A stretch of 64,000 bases of DNA from Daphnia carinata (taxonomy: Eukaryota > Arthropoda > Branchiopoda > Diplostraca > Daphniidae): the NCBI RefSeq assembly GCF_022539665.2, contig NC_081333.1, forward strand, positions 3,534,001 to 3,598,000, given 5' to 3'. Below the pieces are notes generated by a model. That model was not told the origin of the DNA. It made no database searches and saw only the letters and a list, made by a program, of their open reading frames with translations. Below, one piece after another: positions 12,613 to 24,388 of the stretch (positions are counted from its first letter, which is position 1; the number at the start of each line of letters is the position of its first letter). A program made the position numbers and the translations under genes.

Positions 12613-12639
12613 AAATGACGTCATTTGGCCACATATAAA
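12613..12639 (+). promoter_or_regulatory. CRE palindrome with TATA box: candidate promoter
   Basis: AAATGACGTCATTT (12613-12626) is a 14-bp palindrome centred on a perfect CRE. A TATAAA follows at 12634-12639. The order CRE then TATA is that of many cAMP-responsive promoters; a start near 12664 would follow. No coding exon is seen downstream, so it would drive a non-coding RNA or a distal 5' exon. Confidence 0.3.
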
Positions 12640-13110
12640 CCTCCCCTCAAACACACACACAAAATAAACAGCAAACTGAAAAAAAGGAAGAGTCACGTGT
12701 TGTGTACGGAATTTGGAATGAATCACTAAGATAATACGACGCATCGACTAGTTCGGCTTGTTCGTGATTGCTCATCTTTTGATTTTCATAAGCAACGTGT
12801 GCGGATGTGATTCAAATGTGAAGCAACCGTAGCAGACGACAAATATGTTGTCACAACGTTTTATCGTTGTCCATTGCCATTAGGCGGTGCCATCTTGTCC
12901 GATACGGGCGTCTATATCCGAGTGCATCCGAGCGTTTTTCGAGAGATCCAACCTTAACCAACAACTTGTCGAAACACCGACGCAGCGACCTCACCATAAA
13001 AAGATCGTCATGGTCGCCACACGACCCTTCCACCTTTGTTTTGATCTCTTTCAAGAAAAAGTCTGTTTCCAACTCGTTTGACCGCCAAACGTGGGATTTC
13101 TCAAACTCCT

Positions 13111-13157
13111 TTAAATGAACTTTATGAGCCAAACTGTTCTTGATAAAGTTCATTTAA
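13111..13157. repeat. Perfect inverted repeat, 15-bp arms
   Basis: The left arm TTAAATGAACTTTAT (13111-13125) is the exact reverse complement of the right arm (13143-13157), with a 17-base spacer. The core AAATGAACTTT recurs with the same architecture at 18619-18661. Each arm carries TGAACT/AGTTCA, a nuclear-receptor half-site. Confidence 0.7.
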
Positions 13158-16100
13158 TACAATTTGAGTTTTCTAATGAAAAAAAAAAAAAAATGACGTC
13201 AACGATTTTTCCCGCTTTTTCTTGGCGCTTCCAATTCTTGGCGAAGGAAACGCACACAGACCAACATGCTGTACCGTTGCTTTTATGGTCTTGTGACCTT
13301 GCCCCTATCGCGCGCAAGCCCGTGTCGTGGTATTTTTGTAGGCCACACAGCAGCCGTTTGCCTGCAGTAGCCCAGTTGTGGAGGGGTGGCCGGCGGCGGC
13401 CATATTGCCTACATTTTCGTACAGCCACAATCTCTTGAAATTCAATAGACAGCAGACAAACAAAAAAAAAATAATACAAAACGAGACGAGATACAAAAGA
13501 ACCTCCCAGCTTGGTAGTTATATCCTGTCTAAAACAAACCATTTCAATCGGAAATCTGACTATCTTGCAATATGGAGGTATATGCCTTATCCTTTTACTC
13601 GAGACGTCGCCACGGCGACGACGGCATGATTTCCAGAAACGTTACACACGAGCCTCTCTCTCTGTGTGCCGTCTTCTTTTCAAACTGGATAAGCAACAAC
13701 CACTACAGTCCAGAGAAATCAATCAATATGTGTGTATGCGTCGTAGTCGACAACACAGACATTCGACTACTTCACAAACGACATGAAAGACAACGGAAAA
13801 AGAAAAAAAAAAGTGGGTCCCGCAACTTGATCGTGTGCTTTCATGAGTTTTGTGACCCTCATTTATGCTGCCCAGCCAGAATATTTAGACAAGAAAACCC
13901 ACCCGTTGATATGCCGGCGGTTCTCTTTCCAAATGTTGGACTATCTATCGGAAAACAAAACAAAACTTTCACATTCATTTTCTAGCTTCGGGCATTATTA
14001 AGCTGGCGAGAGTTTTGTGAGGATTATTTTTGGGCATTGTTTACGTAAGTCTGATGACCTAGCGCAAAAAAAAAATTCGCTCCCCTATTCAAGTAGGGTT
14101 GTCTTTCACTTGTTTCTCAGTTCAAGAAAACTTTTACTTTCAATGGCGGTGTATCTATACCTTTGGTTAAAAAAAACAAAAACAATTATTGTTGGGAAGG
14201 GGTTATTTCGTAAAATAAAGAGAAAGGAAAGAGATCCAAAGATGGCCGTCTTTTTTAGAAAACGACCAAAAATGGGGTGTGAACGTACACAGAGAAGAAG
14301 AAAACAAATGAAAAACAAAAGATATCCTTTTTTTTTTTTTCGTCTTTTGGCGCCATGCCCGTCCAGTTTGCTAGACGCCACCGCACGATTTAAAAAGAAA
14401 GAAAAAAAAAATGGTGGAGAAAGGAAAAAATGGCCAGGAGGCAGGATACACGAAGACAGTAAAGAGAGAGCCCTGGATTAGATCGGGAAATTGCCAAGGG
14501 ATTCGACTTCTACTGGCTTATGTACGGAGAGATGGGCGGATCTAACAAAATGGCCACTTGTCATACAATCCAAATACTCGGAAAACATACGATGGACAAT
14601 TAGAAATTCAAATGGGTAAAATTTTTTTACTAAAAGAAGAATCCGTTTTCAGGGAATGTGGAAAAGATCAACAAAAGAGTTACGATGTTCATTTGTTTTT
14701 ATCGTTTCAAGAACGAAAATAAATAGTTTACCTGCGACGAAGGGGGAAAAACTTGTGCGATAGCCAATTGACCTTGTGCCTTTGTCCGTGATGTCACACA
14801 CACACAGGGATCCTTATTTCTTTTCTCCTTCATTCGTCGCCACGTCCTTTATGTGGCACTGTTCATCCGTTTCCTGTTTCACCGTTCTTTTCGTCTTTTG
14901 GGTTTTCTCAGCATCTCATTAAAAAAAAAACTGGGAGCTCAAGAGAGAAAAGCCTTTTTTATTTGGGACGCCCCCGCCACGTTTCTGTGTGTACATGTAC
15001 AGGGTTGTGACGTCACAGCTTTGCCCGAAGGCTTCTTCCCACCCACCGATCGTTCAATCTGGGCGCTAAAAACTGTCGATACGCATTTCCCCCTTCACCA
15101 CCCCTACGCATTTTGATAGTAGAGCAAACACGCTGCACAGAAGAAAAATGGCGGTACAGCCCTGAAGGCTGTTTGACACGGTCGAAATACCAAGTGGGTT
15201 TTAAAAAAAAATGTCTTTTGACCGCACAATACCTCTATGATAAACGTAAGCAAAAATAAAAAACATACGGTAGCCGAAAACATTCTTTGATCTCATTAAA
15301 CATGTTATGACCAGGAATTTCTTTTTCCCTTTAAATTCTAGATTAAAAAAAAAATAGAAAGACCGAAAATAGCCATTTTATACTCTGTGTGTGTGGTTCA
15401 ACGTGGAAAACGCAGTGTACACAATGAAATCTCGTAAACATTGTGCTGGCCTTTTCTAGGGCGGACAAGGAAAAGAAGACAAGTGAAAAACGGACATGTT
15501 TCGATGGTTTTAATGAGACCCAAGTTTGAATGAAATTTGGATTGATTTGATATGATCACAAAGTTTCGGCTTCCTCTCTCGTGGGAGATCAGACACACAA
15601 AAGAAAAAGAGGAGGGAAAAGTGCATCCAATAAACAAAAGAAAAACGTCCAACTCCAAAACTTTTTGGAGCAAGTCTGTGTCTCTCATCAAATTAAATTT
15701 CATCCGAAGAAACAAACACACAAGTTTTCTGTTTCGAAACTGTATGTACAGTGAATTTCTTCCGACTTGGCGTGTCGTTCAACTGAAATGTGTCACACAC
15801 ACAAAAAGAAGTTCGTTTAGAACGGAAATGAATAAAGGAATGTGCTGTGGAAGAAAAAAAACAAAATGTCGGTGAAAAAGAAAGCGGACAGGCCCATCGA
15901 AGAAAAAATTCGAAGGTTGCTATGGTAACACTGGTTCATAGCTGAGTGATAAGCTGTGCGGGTAGTGTTTTCTCAGAATGAAGGCGAAACAAAAAAAAAG
16001 AAACGTTTATCTTGAGACAGCATCGATTCGCCATGTGTTGCAGAATAGCAGACGAAAAACCCACGCAGCATCCGGTCCCTGGGCATCCATCTTTTATTTT

Positions 16101-16727
16101 TGGAGGACCAATTAGCACCTGAGCGGGAGAGTGATGTTCGCCATTCCAGGTTGACATACATTTTTTTTTTAGCGATGAGTTCTCCTTTTTTTTTTATATT
16201 ACAAAAAGAAGGAAACACAAGTAGGGGAATGAAACGAAAAAATGTAACTGTTTATATAGGTCTGTGTAGAGTAGATAGGGAAATGGCGCCTGGTGACATT
16301 GTAACCCAATTTCTCTGATGTAAAAATTATGTTCGCCCAGAAGCGGTGCCCCCCCGCAGCGAAACAACGTTGTCGCATTGATCAAGTCATTGGTAGATAA
16401 AACATTCATATCGTAGTCCGGTTCAAACTGTTATCTTGGCCAAGATCAAAGTTGAAGCAAATCTAATGATCAACATACGACATCATTCGATTTCGAAACA
16501 TCTGTATTAACGCAACAATGATCACCATTTGCGATGAAAATTCTCCTGCTGCAAACGAAAAAGGGGCAACTACATTCTTTTGTTTTTTTAGTTCTATAAT
16601 GTTTTGTTGTTGGTCGCTCTCTCTCTCTGCAAAACTCGCCAATACACTTGACACAGTTGCAGCGAGGACAGACGGTGGCGGCCGGTTACATGCGCGGGCG
16701 GGTTGGCCACTTTCATCCGGTTTCAAG

Positions 16728-16748
16728 TTGTTGTTGTTGTTGTTGTTG
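16728..16748. repeat. TTG trinucleotide microsatellite
   Basis: Seven tandem TTG units. Confidence 0.85.
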
Positions 16749-18618
16749 CACTACCTATACGGGACAACACAGCCCATTGGCTACGCAAAGTCGAAGGCAG
16801 AAAATTCATTTTATTATTTGCACGCCAAAAATTGTCAACAAGAAAAAGAAACAGTTACTGACGAAATGTTGTTGTTGACACACACACACGAGGCGATACT
16901 ATTTAGCTATCGTGAAGGCCGACGAACGGCAACGGTGCCCGCGTGAAGCCCACAACAAGGTTAACCCGTTCTTATTCGTGCGGTTTGCTGGGGGATAGCT
17001 TGACGATTCTGCAACACACAGACGCTTTCTCTTGCGTCAGATACCTCTCCCCCCACGAGTTGTTGGATATTTTCAAATCGTGTACGTTGGTTTTTTCAAC
17101 GTTTGTTGTTCTTCGTTTCACACCGTCGTGAACAAGATGACGCCCTTTGCCTATAAAACAAGATCGACGGACACCTCGTCATCAATCGTTTTAACGTTTG
17201 ATAGAATTGAGAAACAAAAGAAGGCGATAAGAAAAAAGTATTCTTTCCTCATTCAGCAACAACCTTTCCCTACTTGCAGACGATTTCTAGCGATTTCTAA
17301 TCGATACTTTCAGTTCGTGATCGACCCTGTCTCTCCTAAAATTGACGCAAACAAAATCAATTCAAGGCCTTGGTTTTTTATTTTAAGAAGGAAGATGACA
17401 ACTCATATTTGATTTTCTTAAAAGCAAATTAAACTCACAATACAAATTTTAGCTAATGTGAAAAGAAACGGATGAAAGGTCGCAGGTTATCAGGCCGATT
17501 TTGAGATAATCGGTCGAAAAGATAAAAAAAAAAAACCAGTCCAGGCAAGATGGCGATAATTTTGATCGCTACCGTCACCAGGGGGAAATAGAAACACACC
17601 CCACGTCGGCTAAAACAAAAATAAAGAAAAACGTGGTGAGATTGCGGTTCAGAAAAAAAAAGGAAAACAAAACCCCCATCGTTTAGTGGTTTATCAAAAT
17701 TTAAACGGGACGAGTTCTCTTTTAAACACAGTTTTAAAAACACACACTCCGCCTCTTTTTTTAGCAGACGCGTGGGTATATATCCCCCTAGTGGCTGATT
17801 TCCATTAGAAGAACTCATTGCTCTCCATGATTTTCTTCTTCTTGACAAACTTCTTTTTTTTAACTGCAAACAATTGGGAATTTTCATTAAAAATTAAAAC
17901 ATATCTATACTTGTCTTAAATACCATCCCCCCCTGTATACCTTATATAGGCTGATAACCGTGGTACTGCTGAAGAGATTATCGATTGTGGAGCCCTTGAA
18001 CCCAATAAACACAGTCGCGTCAAATGGGACTACACACACACACACTCCTTGACAGTAGGGGGGAATTTCGTTGCCACGTCTCCTTTTTTTTCTGAAATAT
18101 ATTAAAGTAAATATTTTTGAAAAAAAAAAAAAGGTTTTTGCTTCCTCTAAATGTGTGTATCTGTTGTCGAAGTAATTTTCATTCCAAACCAGACAAAGTA
18201 TTTTTGAGGGACAAAAGAAAGAAACCGGGAAAAAAAAGAGACTAGTACACACACACACACAGAGAATGGGGGGGAACTGGAACCATCGTGTGTGTATGTG
18301 TGTCGGTTGAGAAAAGAGAGTGTATAACATGACAAGTCTCTCTTTTCCTTCGAAAAAAAATAAAAAACTCCTCACCGGGAGAGCTCAGAGAGGGGGGAGA
18401 TGCCCAGGGCTAATCACATACACACACACAAAGGGAGAAGCTGGGGGGACTGCGAGTGGTCTACGTGACCTTCTCATACATAAGAGAGAGAGAGAGACGG
18501 GACCAGCACGTTGGATCCAATAGGGAGGATTCAGCTTCAATTTCTATTTTTTTTTCCAATTTCAATCTATTTCATCGATTCGAATCAATGTTGTCTGTAT
18601 TTTTTTAAAAGATGTTAC

Positions 18619-18661
18619 AAATGAACTTTGACGGCTATGACAATGCGGACAAAGTTCATTT
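18619..18661. repeat. Perfect inverted repeat, 12-bp arms
   Basis: AAATGAACTTTG (18619-18630) and CAAAGTTCATTT (18650-18661) are exact reverse complements with a 19-base spacer. It shares its core with the inverted repeat at 13111-13157, but the spacers are unrelated. Confidence 0.7.
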
Positions 18662-20162
18662 TTCTAATTCCGTCAGTGGCGAAACTTTCACATGTAAAAT
18701 CAAAATTAGCATCGTTAAAGTGGATGTTGAGAGGTTACGAAGTAGGACGGACGAAGGGCGCCGTAACGACCGGAAAGAACGAAACTTTCGCTGGCAATCC
18801 TCAACAGCTGATTATTAATACGCAATTGAAATACAATGAACGCGAAAAGGCAACATCGCTTCGTTTTCACAAGTAGAGGAAGAAAACACTCGCGTTTTTA
18901 AATAAGGACAAGGCAAACAAGAAATAACACATTTTTGAATTTTTCTGCAGGGTGCCAGCCAAATAGGAATGCGCCACACATAAGGGGAGAAAAAAAAAAG
19001 TAATGGTTACTTCCGGACACACAAAACTATTTTGTTAATTTTTTTTTTTTTTTTTTAGGGAAGAGATTTTTAGTATTTCTTCCTTTCTCTTCTTCTGCGA
19101 AGAAAAAAAAGGACGATTTTTGTCTCAAGGCGAAAATAAAAAAAAAACTGATGGAAAGCGTGTGTCTGTGTGTACAGTGAAAAAAGAGATAGAAAACAAG
19201 TTTTGGGTGTGTGTGTGCGTGTGTACGTGTAAAGTGAGAGAAGAGAGAGAGGGGGCAAGGCCGCGCGCAGCAACAATGATGACAGCGCCAAGCTCCCCAA
19301 CAGTCCCTCTCCTCTTTCCCCCTTTTTTTATTTTATGATTTTGTGATTTCTTTTTTTGAACTATATTCTTGAAAATACTTTTGTGTAATTTTCTTTGGAA
19401 AAACATTGGATTTATGCTCGCCAAAAAAAAATTTCAGTTCCGTCAAAACGTCAAGTCGCTGTCTACCATTTTCCATCCAAAAAAAGAACCAAAATATAGT
19501 CGGTTAATTGGATTCGAGAACCACAGAGACACACAAAAAAAAAAAACCAGTCCAGACTTGGGTGAAGAGAAAAGAGTGGTGATGGGGGGGGACTAAGCGT
19601 GAGTTTATCTTTAGGACGAATCCTTACTAGTTGCGTCGTCTGCCACTAGTGCAAATATTGAAAATTGTTATTTTTTTTTTTTATTGACGGAAACATTTCC
19701 ATACCGCCATTATTAGACAAGAAGAATTAAAAAAAAGGGCCAAACAAAACCCCCCCCTTTCAAAAAATTGAAAGACGTCATGATGAGAGGTGACCAGCTG
19801 CCCGGTGCATGTTGCCCTTAGGGCTTTCAATTACAAGCTGATGTTGCAATGTTGTTTTTTTTTCTTTTTTTTTTTTCTTGTTGGTATCATCGAAAAAAAA
19901 AACCCTGAAAACAGATAAGGCTAGGCAAAATATTGTGATTTTTTTTCCTGGTGAAACATTCAGTAGTTTTGATACGAATGACAAAAAACAAAAAAACAAA
20001 GAGGAGAAAGAAAGGAGAGCTCCGCTGTTTTTTAACGGTGGTCGCATGGTGGTGGCGCTGCTGCATATTCACACAACACGTAGAGAATAGATATACAGTA
20101 CTACACTGGTTGTATGTGTGTGTGTATCCTATAGACACTGCGGTCTCCCTCGGCTCGCACGT

Positions 20163-20195
20163 CAGTCAGTCCGCCCCATTCGGCCAGATCAGTCG
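20163..20195 (+). promoter_or_regulatory. Core promoter of the SERTA gene: initiator plus DPE
   Basis: TCAGT at 20163-20167 matches the arthropod initiator with A+1 at 20164. AGTCG at 20191-20195 falls exactly at +28 to +32 and matches the downstream promoter element RGWYV at all five positions. No TATA box lies 25-30 bp upstream. This would give a 5' UTR of about 327 bases with no upstream ATG. The inference rests on spacing; no transcript data were available. Confidence 0.45.
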
Positions 20196-20490
20196 CATAT
20201 TTCGTAGCGTCGCACCGAGCCAAAAAAAAAAAAAACAAAAAAAAGTTCCGTTTTTCTTTTTCAGAATTTTTTCTGTTGTTTTTGTTTCTTCAATTCTGCG
20301 CTTCGTTTGTTTTCTAAGAAAAGAAAGAAAAAGAGTGCAGTGTGTTTCATCAACGACGTCGTTCCGTTTTTGCACAATCAGCAGTGAATTACAATCTCTC
20401 TCTTGACTTCTGGGGTAAAGCCCCTAGAATTTGAAAAAAAAGGCCCAATAGAAAAGAAAATTACGACATTTTGACACGTAATAGCCTTCA

Positions 20491-23400
20491 ATGCCTTTAT
20501 CAGTCGCAATGCCGTGCGGATTCGAAGAGAATTTGATGGATTTCGAATGTAGTGGTGGAGTGGCGGGAAGTTGGGGTGGCAGTAGCCACACAGTGACAGA
20601 CTTTGACCATCCCGATCCACTCCTGATGGTTTCTCTCAGCAACAAGGAACAGTTGAATTGCACCAACGACGGAATAGGAGCAATTGCAGGTCAGTTTTTT
20701 AAAACTTTTATTTGTCACAAATTGTGTGAGTAGTTTTTCGATTTCCCTTTTTTTTTCGTCTCTGGTTTGTCACGTCGTGGCCCACTTTGACGAGAGAGAA
20801 AATAGTATGACGAAGAAGAAGAAAAAACAATGTTTCAAGTGAAATATAACAAACGGAAGGAGTGAGGAGAGAGAGAAGGGGCCGAGGGAAAGTAGGGTGC
20901 CCTGCTGCAAAATGTCGCTCTAGCGGGGGCCGTGGCTAACTAAAGAAAAAGAACACTGGCGCTCTTTTCTTTCTTTTCTTACCAAACTTGGGTGAAACGA
21001 GGTGGTTTATCGTGGTGTGGCTTTTGTGCGGTCGATAGGTGGCGACCTTGCCGTACGAATGTAATCACGTGCGTGTGACGTCATGTTGGACACAATTTTT
21101 CTTCTTCTCTTTGCCTACCCTCCCCAATCAGATAAACACACAAATATGTTCAAATTCAGGTGCGAGTTTTCCTTCTGCGTTTAAGGTCGGAATGCCATCC
21201 TAACACGATCGAGGTCAAGGTAGCCATATTTTTCCATTTGGATTCGTTCAGACGATCACGGTCACCCTCATTTCGCGATCAAATCGAACCATTTGCGGAG
21301 AAGGGGGGTGGTGGCCAATTTATTTCTTTCCCCCTGCGCCCAAGGTTTAGAGGAAATGAAACCAAGGATCAAAAATGGCTACCGGTACGTGACAAGAGTT
21401 GAATTGCCAACTGATGGAGGGACGCAATTTTCTCCACCATCTTTTGCCAGTTTTTCTCAATCGTTTTCTTTTTAAAAGATGCTATTTAACGATGATGATG
21501 GGGACTTGTACGGCAGATGTAAATTTTGCGGTTTTTAATCTTTTTTTGCCCCTTTTTCTGGTGCTTCTTCAAAAGTTGCCGAAACCTGTCGAACCTGATG
21601 TACCGCTACGTGTCGTCACGGTCGGTGAGGTTTTTCGGTGAAAGTTTTTTGTTTTTTCTAAAACCAAAATGGCGAAATTCAGACACAATTTTTTTGTTTC
21701 AATTATGGAACAGCCTCGGGACTTGAAATTCGAGTTTTTTTTTAGTCAATGAATCCCGTTGCTATTTAGATCATCAACTAAAAGGAAGAGAGAGAGATCG
21801 TCCTGGTTTCGTTCTTGTTGATTCGTCCTCTGGTTCTATTTTACCTCAATACAGAACATTTTTTTTTTGCACCTGGCGTTGATGACACCTGGCGCTGTGC
21901 CGAGCTCCCCCTTCTATTTTGTTGACTTCGTGTGTGGGTTTCCACAATCCAGGACATTTCCCCCCTTAAACTTTGTGTTTCTTCACCTCGTTATAAGAAT
22001 TGAAAAAAAAGGTTCATCGCTTAGTCTTTGTGGCCCTTTAATTTCCTTCACCAAAAAATTGAGCAACAGAGGCTTCCAAACTAGGCAACAGAGCCCCCAA
22101 TTGGAACCGTTGAAAGGGGAGGGCGACCGCTACTCGTCTGTTTAACACAACAACACAAGAAAAAACCAAGGTCAATTACCCCCCTGGACTACCACGTCTT
22201 CTCTCTGTGTGTGTATATAGTATACACACACTGACGTGTTTTACCTTTTGTGTCGTTTCTCTCTGTGAGAGAAAAATCTCTTCGATCCAGTAGCCCGAGG
22301 GCGTTGGAATCATGCAACCTTATCTTTTTCCTAAAGACATTGCTGTTGAGAGACGGACCGCCGTGTGTATAAACACAAGAAAAAGACGGGAGGGAACGAA
22401 GGGGGCGTGAGTCCCGATGGACGCAGCCGAGTTCCAAGGTCAATCAACTTGAAAATCTTAGGGAAATAAAATCCCAACTGTCAAAAATCATTCACATTTT
22501 TTTTTCTTATGTGTCAAATTAGCATATTAATGTTTTTTTTCTATAAAAAAAAATTTTGCCGATTTAAATTTAAAAATTGGGTTGGGAATAGGGGAGAGAT
22601 GTAAGAGAGGTTGAAAAAAAAACCGTGAGGGCCGTCACGGTCAGCCGGAAGTGGCAGAAGGGAGCGCGTCAACGACCTCTTTGGTTTCTCTTTCTGTCTT
22701 GTAACTCGCTAAGAAGAAGACAACAAACTAACAAGATGCAGAAAAACGAGTTTCGGCCATTTTTTTTTAGTTCGTTCAATCGTCGTTTCTCACGGTCGAA
22801 TTATCTGAACGCAATTACACGACTTTGTGATGGTCGAGTTCAACGATAAGCAAAAAAAAATACGTCTTCAAAAACGAGTTTTCACGTTCCTCACTGGCGT
22901 TTGCGTGCACTTTTCAAAAATTGACACAACGCATCGCCCCCTATGTTCCAAAAAAAAAAATTTCAAAAATTCTCGGTTCCACTTCGTGAGTCTCGTCCGC
23001 CATGTAACACTACACTCCCGACAGAAAAAAAAACGAATATTCCGAAACAAATAAGAAAAACATTTGAAACCTTTTTTCCCTCCGTTGGTCCCCTGAAATG
23101 TCTGACACACGACGGAATCACCACCAACCACAACTTCCGTTTCCCTTTAAAGAAATGACGTTCTTTTTTGTCAGCTTCCAAAAAAAAAAAAATCTCATTT
23201 CTCTGACGCATCCGGAATGTCTACGAAAAAAAGAGGGGGGGACGTGATTGAGTCTACGTGACGTGTTTGTTGAACGCCAAAAACCCCGTTTTTTTTTAAC
23301 AATCGATTATTAAAAAATTGTTTTCTCTCTTTTTCTCCGTGTCTTTTATATAAACAGGATCGAAAACGGATTCGTCTTCTTGGTGTCGAAGCAACAGCCG

Positions 23401-24388
23401 TCCGTCATCCATGAGCGGATTAGCCGGAAGCGGATCATCATCATCGGGAGGAGGTACGAACGGATTGAGTTCATCGTCCTACTGCCGCCGGCTGGGTTCG
23501 GCTACAACCAGCAGCAGTCGGCGTAGCGCCACTTTCCAGCTGTGGAGTCCGCGCTTGAGGCTGCGCGATGAACGCAAACGCGTCCTCAAACTGTCGCTGG
23601 CCAAATTGAGGCGGATTGACGACGCGGAATCGTGTCTGAGACGATCCGTCTTGCTCAACAATACGCTCAGGCGGCTGCAGCGCGAGGCCAGGGACGAGAA
23701 AACGACGGGAGTGAATCATCAGATGGGCCCGTCGCCCGACTGCGCCAGTCGGCTCCATCATCCGGCCGTGCGGCTGGAACAAGCGGATAATAACGGGCAC
23801 GAATTGCAGATGACGAGGTCGCTGTTGAGCTGCGACGAACTGCCCGTCTCGTCGGCCGATTTGACGCTGGAAACGGCCAACGGGCAATCACGAGCGGCGT
23901 CGATTAAAAGGCGGCGGACGTCGGCTGACGTCACGGACGACTTGTCCATCCCGTCGTCGCTCGAGTCGTCGTCGTGCGGATTGAACTTTAGCGATTTATA
24001 CCTTCCACCTACACCGCGCATGATCTCCTCACTGGAAGACGAGGAAGAGGCCGAGGCGTGGCAGTGCGTCAAGAGGCCAAAGATTGCCGCCGCCGGAAAT
24101 GACGTCAGTGGGCGGAATCGACCCGCTTTACGTCCGTGTAATTCTTTACCGTCACCGGCGACGTCACCGTCCACCGGTTCGTCTGTGACGTCGTCATCGT
24201 CGGCCAATCAAAACAATTCGCCCATTCTCACCGGATACACGTCGTGTTCCGGCCTCTCGCTGGTCACGTCCAACTCTTCCGCAGCCGCTTCCGCCCAGCA
24301 GTCGACCTACTCGTGTGGGCAATCGTCGCTCTTTGGCGAACTTCAGTCGGTCGTCTTCCACTCACTCATCACCTCTTTGGAATCGTAG
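20491..24388 (+). CDS. tara: SERTA-domain protein, taranis-like transcriptional co-regulator
   Basis: Two exons: 20491-20689 (phase 1 donor CAG/GTCAG) and 23358-24388, giving about 409 aa. A TAG in frame at 20482, nine bases upstream, fixes the start. Residues about 137-179 form a SERTA motif: DERKRVLKLSLAKLRRIDD, then ESCLRRSVLLNNTLRRLQRE. This matches Drosophila Taranis, and more distantly SERTAD1-4 and CDCA4. The rest is Ser/Gly-rich and low in order, with a basic KRRRTS patch (possible nuclear signal), an acidic EDEEEAEAW stretch and a C-terminal FGELQSVVFHSLITSLES resembling the conserved SERTAD tail. Family members act in the nucleus, linking E2F/cyclin cell-cycle control with chromatin regulators; fly Taranis also affects sleep through Cyclin A. 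The single 2.67 kb intron (20690-23357) is homopolymer-rich and contains a perfect CRE. Exon 2 is GC-rich with two CREs in coding sequence. Confidence 0.87.
20690..23357 (+). other. Large intron of the SERTA gene
   Basis: No exon is seen inside. It holds a perfect CRE (21076-21083), a CTCF-like CGCTCTAGCGG near 20910 and many A/T runs. Confidence 0.6.

Larger units (their letters stand above)
11203..20162. other. Long intergenic/regulatory region between the Nudix and SERTA genes
   Basis: No coding exon could be supported. The stretch mixes normal-complexity DNA with homopolymers, CA/TG runs and a TTG repeat (16728-16748). It contains a CTCF-like site (11632-11644), three perfect CRE palindromes (12616, 13194, 15008), a CRE-plus-TATA arrangement at 12616-12639 and two related inverted repeats (13111-13158 and 18619-18661). 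It probably carries distal regulatory DNA of the SERTA gene and the Nudix promoter. A small ORF at 11911-11982 is listed separately. Confidence 0.5.

Noticed and set aside
23471-24207. Long antisense frames of 138-149 codons
   Set aside because: They are shadows of the GC-rich, Ser/Arg-rich SERTA exon 2 on the opposite strand.
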